Positions 39,459 to 42,385 of a stretch of 42,385 bases of DNA are shown here, piece by piece. The translations under genes were made by a program, and so were the position numbers. Numbering within the stretch: position 1 is the stretch's first letter; each line of letters starts with the position of its first letter. The notes below the pieces were generated by a model. The model was not told where the DNA came from, searched no databases, and was given only the letters and a program-made list of their open reading frames with translations. This DNA comes from a virus: positions 1 through 42,385 of IMG/VR virus record IMGVR_UViG_3300029998_000053, one strand, 5' to 3'.

Positions 39459-40334
39459 TTAAAAATTAATTTTTCTTCCTTTTGTCCAACCATTAAATAT
39501 CCATTCATCTAATTCACATTTTTTAATTTTCTTGTTTTTATTGATATTTAAATTATAAATCCAACAAGTATTAAATTGTGAATTTTTATTTCCTTTTTGT
39601 TGTATTGAATTTTTTTCTCCAATTTTACGTTTCGTTTCATCAGTAATTTTTCTGCCAGAAAAAATATGCTTTAATTCACCAGATAAATATCGAGGATCAT
39701 TTGTTGATACGTTTAATGTATTATTTTTATTGTCTTTAACCGTAATAAATCCTTTCTTGTGAAATATTAATTCACCAGATAAATATCTTGGATCATCAAT
39801 AGAAACTCTAATTTTTTCGTTGTTTTTATTTTTAACAACAACAAAACCTTTACCAACACACTGAAATTCACCTGATAAATATCTTGGATCTTCTGAATTC
39901 ACAGATAATGTATTATTATCTTTGTCTTTAACCATAATCAATCCTTTCATTATACTTACCAATTCACCTGATAAATACCTTGGATCTGTTTTATGTACTG
40001 ATAATGTATTGTTATCTTTATCTTTAACAGTAATCAAATTATATGAATTAAATCCTCCTCCACCTAATATTATATTATAAGTATTACCATTTTTAATAAA
40101 TTCATCATTTACCAATTCTTTTTCTTTTTCCAACATTTTTTCTTTATCATCAAAATTAAATAACACAATTTTTTCAAAATTTTCAACTCCAAATTCTTTT
40201 ATAGCTTTTTTAATATTAGATCCAGAACCCATATATTTATCATGTATGTTTTCTGTAATATGAATACCAATATAAATTTTATTATTTAACTTATTTGTTA
40301 TTTGATAAACTATATAATATTTTTTATTTTCCAT
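39459..40334 (-). CDS. GIY-YIG homing endonuclease with four internal repeats
   Basis: 291 residues. GIY-YIG domain at ~5-90 (YYIVYQITNKLNNKIYIGIHIT, then MGSGSNIKKAIKEFG). Four repeats of ~37 residues (VKDKDNNTLSV...DPRYLSGEL....KG) cover ~100-235, followed by a NUMOD3-like helix (ITDETKRKIGEKNS) and a C-terminal WIFNGWTKGRK segment. Freestanding homing endonucleases of this kind target nearby genes; this one splits the tRNA array between Cys and Met. A 13-bp hairpin sits just upstream of the start codon. Confidence 0.8.
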   Translation of the reverse strand: MENKKYYIVYQITNKLNNKIYIGIHITENIHDKYMGSGSNIKKAIKEFGVENFEKIVLFNFDDKEKMLEKEKELVNDEFIKNGNTYNIILGGGGFNSYNLITVKDKDNNTLSVHKTDPRYLSGELVSIMKGLIMVKDKDNNTLSVNSEDPRYLSGEFQCVGKGFVVVKNKNNEKIRVSIDDPRYLSGELIFHKKGFITVKDNKNNTLNVSTNDPRYLSGELKHIFSGRKITDETKRKIGEKNSIQQKGNKNSQFNTCWIYNLNINKNKKIKKCELDEWIFNGWTKGRKINF

Positions 40335-40337
40335 AAG

Positions 40338-40371
40338 TCGAACTTTTTATCACTATATATAAAAAGTTCGA
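40338..40371 (-). promoter_or_regulatory. Hairpin just upstream of an endonuclease start codon
   Basis: 13-bp perfect stem TCGAACTTTTTAT with complement, 8-nt loop, beginning 3 nt from the ATG at 40334. It could hide the ribosome-binding region, as a hairpin does for I-TevI in T4, or act as a terminator for upstream tRNAs. Confidence 0.45.
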
Positions 40372-40403
40372 TATCAATTTTATTAATATTTATTTATTTT
40401 TAG

Positions 40404-40490
40404 TACCGTTAGGTGGAATCGAACCACCGCAATCTATAAGACTGAAAGGTTTATGAGACCTCCGTAATAACCAACTCTACTCATAACGGT
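40404..40490 (-). tRNA. tRNA with CAT anticodon (Met or Ile2), long variable arm
   Basis: 87 nt. Acceptor ACCGTTA/TAACGGT, D arm with AGTTGGTTA loop, anticodon arm GAGGT-CTCATAA-ACCTT, 17-18 nt variable region with stem CAGTC/GATTG, T arm GGTGG-TTCGATT-CCACC. A type II variable arm is not expected for an elongator Met/Ile2. Confidence 0.8.
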
Positions 40491-40563
40491 ATATTTATGT
40501 TTAAATATATAGTTAATATCATACTAATAGTATGATATTGTTAAATATTTTAAACTATTTTTG

Positions 40564-40637
40564 CGGGAAAGTTGAGATTTGAACTCAAGACACTTTGCTT
40601 AACAGGCAAACGCTCTAACCAACTGAGCTACATTCCC
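40564..40637 (-). tRNA. tRNA-Asn (GTT)
   Basis: 74 nt. Acceptor GGGAATG/CTTTCCC, D arm GCTC-AGTTGGTTA-GAGC, anticodon arm TTTGC-CTGTTAA-GCAAA, T arm TTGAG-TTCAAAT-CTCAA, discriminator G. Canonical. Confidence 0.95.
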
Positions 40638-40642
40638 TTATG

Positions 40643-40730
40643 CGCACTGGGTAGGATTTGAACCTACGGTGGAGATTACTCTCACTGGATTAACAGTCCA
40701 GACTTTTCGACCAACTAAAGCAACCAATGC
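40643..40730 (-). tRNA. tRNA with GTT anticodon (Asn), long variable arm
   Basis: 88 nt. Acceptor GCATTGG/CCAGTGC, type I D arm (GCTT...AAGT), anticodon arm CTGGA-CTGTTAA-TCCAG, variable arm of ~17 nt with stem GAGA/TCTC, T arm GTAGG-TTCAAAT-CCTAC. Second Asn-type gene beside a canonical one, but with a type II variable arm. Confidence 0.8.
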
Positions 40731-40770
40731 ATATAATAACTTAATAATAACTTAATAATAACTTAATAAA
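40731..40770. repeat. Short tandem repeat, 11-bp unit TTAATAATAAC
   Basis: Two full copies (40741-40751, 40752-40762) flanked by partial copies, between two tRNA genes. Simple A+T-rich expansion. Confidence 0.7.
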
Positions 40771-40771
40771 G

Positions 40772-40846
40772 CGGACTATAACGGTTACGGTCCGTTAATT
40801 TTACTTGAGTGACAGTCAAGTTCTCCACCAAGGAGCCTAATAATCC
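40772..40846 (-). tRNA. tRNA-Asp (GTC), atypical T loop
   Basis: 75 nt. Acceptor GGATTAT/ATAGTCC, D arm CTCC-TTGGT-GGAG, anticodon arm CTTGA-CTGTCAC-TCAAG, T stem AACGG/CCGTT with loop ACCGTAA, which lacks the TTC of normal T loops. Possibly a decayed copy of 40949. Confidence 0.65.
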
Positions 40847-40853
40847 ATTTTTG

Positions 40854-40938
40854 TACTGGTAACGGGGTTCGAACCCGTGAGGAAATTTCTTTCCACAACA
40901 TTGAAAGTGTTGCGACCTAGCCACTAGTCCATACCAGC
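40854..40938 (-). tRNA. tRNA-Glu (TTC), long variable arm
   Basis: 85 nt. Acceptor GCTGGTA/TACCAGT, D arm GAC-TAGTGGCTAG-GTC as usual for Glu, anticodon arm CAACA-CTTTCAA-TGTTG, 17-nt variable arm with stem GGAAA/TTTCC and GAAA loop, T arm ACGGG-TTCGAAC-CCCGT. The long arm is not normal for Glu. Confidence 0.85.
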
Positions 40939-40948
40939 ATTTTATTAG

Positions 40949-41025
40949 CGGATTATATCGGGCTCAAACCGACTTCCTCAACCGTGACAGGGTTGTATGC
41001 AAAGTATCACTCACACCTATAATCC
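40949..41025 (-). tRNA. tRNA-Asp (GTC)
   Basis: 77 nt. Acceptor GGATTAT/ATAATCC, D arm GTGT/ATAC with a 14-nt loop, anticodon arm CAACC-CTGTCAC-GGTTG, variable AGGAA, T arm GTCGG-TTTGAGC-CCGAT, discriminator G. Confidence 0.85.
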
Positions 41026-41034
41026 ATTTTTTTG

Positions 41035-41105
41035 TGGGATAGGAGGTAATCGAAACCTCGTAGTTATGATTTACAGTCATTCTAAGTAACCCTGACCTCT
41101 ATCCC
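41035..41105 (-). tRNA. tRNA with GTA anticodon (Tyr), type I body
   Basis: 71 nt. Acceptor GGGATAG/CTATCCC, short D arm, anticodon arm ATGA-CTGTAAA-TCAT, 6-nt variable region, T arm GAGGT-TTCGATT-ACCTC. Bacterial tRNA-Tyr normally has a long variable arm (as at 38813), so this short-arm copy is unusual. Confidence 0.75.
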
Positions 41106-41145
41106 ATTTATTCATTATCCAGTATTTCAAAGATCATTTAAAAAC

Positions 41146-41183
41146 AAAAAACTCAGTTCTTATTTTTAAGAACTGAGTTTTTT
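41146..41183. terminator. Hairpin terminator
   Basis: 17-bp perfect stem AAAAAACTCAGTTCTTA with complement, loop TTTT, symmetric A/T tails. It lies downstream of the small frame at 41210-41341 on the minus strand. Confidence 0.85.
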
Positions 41184-41209
41184 TATTATTCACATAATAA
41201 TTTATATAC

Positions 41210-41341
41210 TTATCCAGTTCTTCCTACATTATTTTCATCATCATTAATATAATCATTAATCATATCAATACATATCTCTTCCATATTGTAATTGATATTA
41301 CAATTGCGATAAATGCTATATATGTTATTAATGTTATTCAT
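41210..41341 (-). CDS. Possible small acidic protein (43 aa)
   Basis: A 43-codon frame, ATG at 41341 to TAA at 41210, starting MNNINNIYSIYRN and with an acidic part (MEEICIDMINDYINDDENN). It lies between the initiator tRNAs and a good terminator, in the tRNA transcription direction. It is short and A+T-rich, so it may be chance, but the terminator after its stop supports a real gene. Confidence 0.4.
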   Translation of the reverse strand: MNNINNIYSIYRNCNINYNMEEICIDMINDYINDDENNVGRTG

Positions 41342-41370
41342 GATATTTACTTTTACTTTGTTTTTATTTG

Positions 41371-41441
41371 TTGCGGACGTCTGATTCAAACAGCGACTAT
41401 GGGTTATGAGCCCATTGAGATATCATTTCTCCACCTCCGCG
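41371..41441 (-). tRNA. tRNA-fMet (CAT), copy 1
   Basis: 71 nt. 5' CGCGGAG against 3' CGTCCGCA with unpaired C1/A72, D arm GAGA-AATGATA-TCTC, anticodon arm ATGGG-CTCATAA-CCCAT with the three G-C pairs that mark initiator tRNAs. The T stem is imperfect (CTG/CAG plus mismatches) around loop TTTGAAT. Confidence 0.85.
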
Positions 41442-41457
41442 ATATTTTTTTTATTTG

Positions 41458-41528
41458 TTGCGGACGTCTGATTCAAACAGCGACTATGGGTTATGAGCCC
41501 ATTGAGATATCATTTCTCCACCTCCGCG
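41458..41528 (-). tRNA. tRNA-fMet (CAT), copy 2
   Basis: Identical in sequence to copy 1, 87 bp away, within the 85-bp tandem duplication. Confidence 0.85.
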
Positions 41529-41535
41529 ATATATT

Positions 41536-42162
41536 TTAATTTTTTCTGTTTCTATGATACAATTTTAGTGATTCTGAAATCTTTATTTTAGTTTCATCTG
41601 AAATTTTACTTTTATTTACTGTTTTATATGAATCAGACATTTTTTTCTTACTTTCATCTGATACAAAATGATTTTTTAATTTATTAGATATTTTATTTCT
41701 TTCTTCTTCAGATTCAAATCTTTTTTTAGCTGAATCTGACAATTTCTTTCTTGTTTCTTCTGATACAATTCTACATTTTAAAGATTCTGAAATCTTTTTC
41801 TTCGATTCATCAGAAAAAATTTTACCTATTGATGATTCTTTTAATTTATTTTTAGTTTCATCACTATGTTTTTTACCTTTAAAATGTGGACCACCTTCTC
41901 CTCCAATTCCTATATTATAATTTCTTTTTGATTTTATAAAATCTTCTGTTATAATTTCTTTTTCTTTTTTATTCATTTCTGATTCATTATCAAAAATAAA
42001 CAAAATTTCTTTTTTGAAATTTTCCTTACCATGCAATTTAATTGCATTTTCTAAGGCTTTACCAGAACCATAATAAGAATCATTTGTATTTTCAGTTTGA
42101 TGCTTTCCAATATAATACTTATCATTTAATATATTTGTTGTTTTATAAATTGTATAGTACAA
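41536..42162 (-). CDS. GIY-YIG homing endonuclease with NUMOD3-like repeats
   Basis: 208 residues. GIY-YIG domain at ~1-85 (YYTIYKTTNILNDKYYIGKH, YGSGKALENAIKLHG), then at least five NUMOD3-like helices of the form SDE(T/S)K.K.SES (~95-200), the usual DNA-binding part of SegB-type phage endonucleases. No in-frame ATG precedes the domain; the start is a TTG at 42162. Located directly after the duplicated initiator tRNA, a common target zone for such enzymes. Confidence 0.8.
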   Translation of the reverse strand: MYYTIYKTTNILNDKYYIGKHQTENTNDSYYGSGKALENAIKLHGKENFKKEILFIFDNESEMNKKEKEIITEDFIKSKRNYNIGIGGEGGPHFKGKKHSDETKNKLKESSIGKIFSDESKKKISESLKCRIVSEETRKKLSDSAKKRFESEEERNKISNKLKNHFVSDESKKKMSDSYKTVNKSKISDETKIKISESLKLYHRNRKN

Positions 42163-42234
42163 AATTATTTCTTTTTTATGTATATATAAATATATAAAAT
42201 CAGAAATTAACCTGTTACCACTATACTATATATT

Positions 42235-42385
42235 TTAATCTTTTTCTTTATCTATTTTCTTATAAAGTTTCTTAGCAATCTCTTTTGCTTTTGAATTCAT
42301 TCCTTTTTCTGTTTTAGGAACTTCACTATAATCAATTTTGATTTTATCAGCAAACATTATAAATTTTTCAGTTCTATCAGATTTC
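42235..42385 (-). CDS. C-terminal end of a protein starting outside the window
   Basis: Fifty codons ending in TAA at 42235: TEKFIMFADKIKIDYSEV, then KGMNSKAKEIAKKLYKKID. The open frame continues past the right edge. Basic, helical C-terminus; no family recognised. Confidence 0.6.
   Translation of the reverse strand, partial: KSDRTEKFIMFADKIKIDYSEVPKTEKGMNSKAKEIAKKLYKKIDKEKD

Larger units (their letters stand above)
41361..41532. repeat. Tandem 85-bp duplication carrying the initiator tRNA
   Basis: 41361-41445 and 41448-41532 are identical over 85 bases, with an 87-bp period. Each copy holds one complete tRNA-fMet gene. The perfect identity points to recent duplication or continued gene conversion. 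Confidence 0.9.

Overview
This window looks like part of a large, very A+T-rich, T4-related tailed-phage genome (myovirus type) whose host is probably in the Bacteroidota. Evidence for a T4-like phage: the C-terminal part of a family B DNA polymerase, a gp46/Rad50-like recombination ATPase, a 16-member tRNA array, abundant homing endonucleases, T4-late-like TATAAATA boxes, and proteins whose N-termini resemble T4 capsid-targeting peptides. Evidence for a Bacteroidota host: A-rich start regions usually without Shine-Dalgarno sites, and one TAnnTTTG-type -7 box (19777-19784). No cellular housekeeping gene is present.

Layout. 1-3450: small accessory genes, including a tandem set of four (1245-3094) with near-identical N-terminal peptides (MITNFKLFE type) and C-termini (KFNL/KFNI type) around unrelated cores (one ankyrin, one DUF4375-like). 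3567-8727: a homing-endonuclease island around a split DNA polymerase; only the part from motif B to the C-terminus is here. 9045-11156: a DNA methyltransferase, a SLOG-type protein, and two decayed genes. 11242-14937: an amidoligase fused to a beta-helix-like tail, a second tagged cassette, and a membrane/coiled-coil protein. 15001-17323: another homing endonuclease against a possible virion connector gene. 17667-21598: an isochorismatase-like protein, two membrane-anchored proteins, a DUF6011-like protein and an ATPase fragment. 21582-23324: gp46. 23454-35686: a ribbon-helix-helix protein, then a long block that is probably virion morphogenesis, with a 993-residue tape-measure-like protein. 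35727-42385: minus-strand small genes, three GIY-YIG endonucleases and the tRNA array.

How the parts fit. Short hydrophobic N-termini ending in hydrophobic-x-E match the logic of T4 internal proteins (IPI/IPIII), which are targeted to the prohead and cut by the gp21 protease. I infer that at least ten proteins here, including an ankyrin protein, an isochorismatase-like protein and a GIY-YIG protein, may be packaged cargo. The tRNA array is odd: three genes fold with no D arm and a 22-23 nt variable region, three carry long variable arms on anticodons that normally do not have them, one has a 60-nt D loop, and the initiator tRNA is an exact tandem duplicate. Functional names rest on motifs read by eye; no database search was possible.
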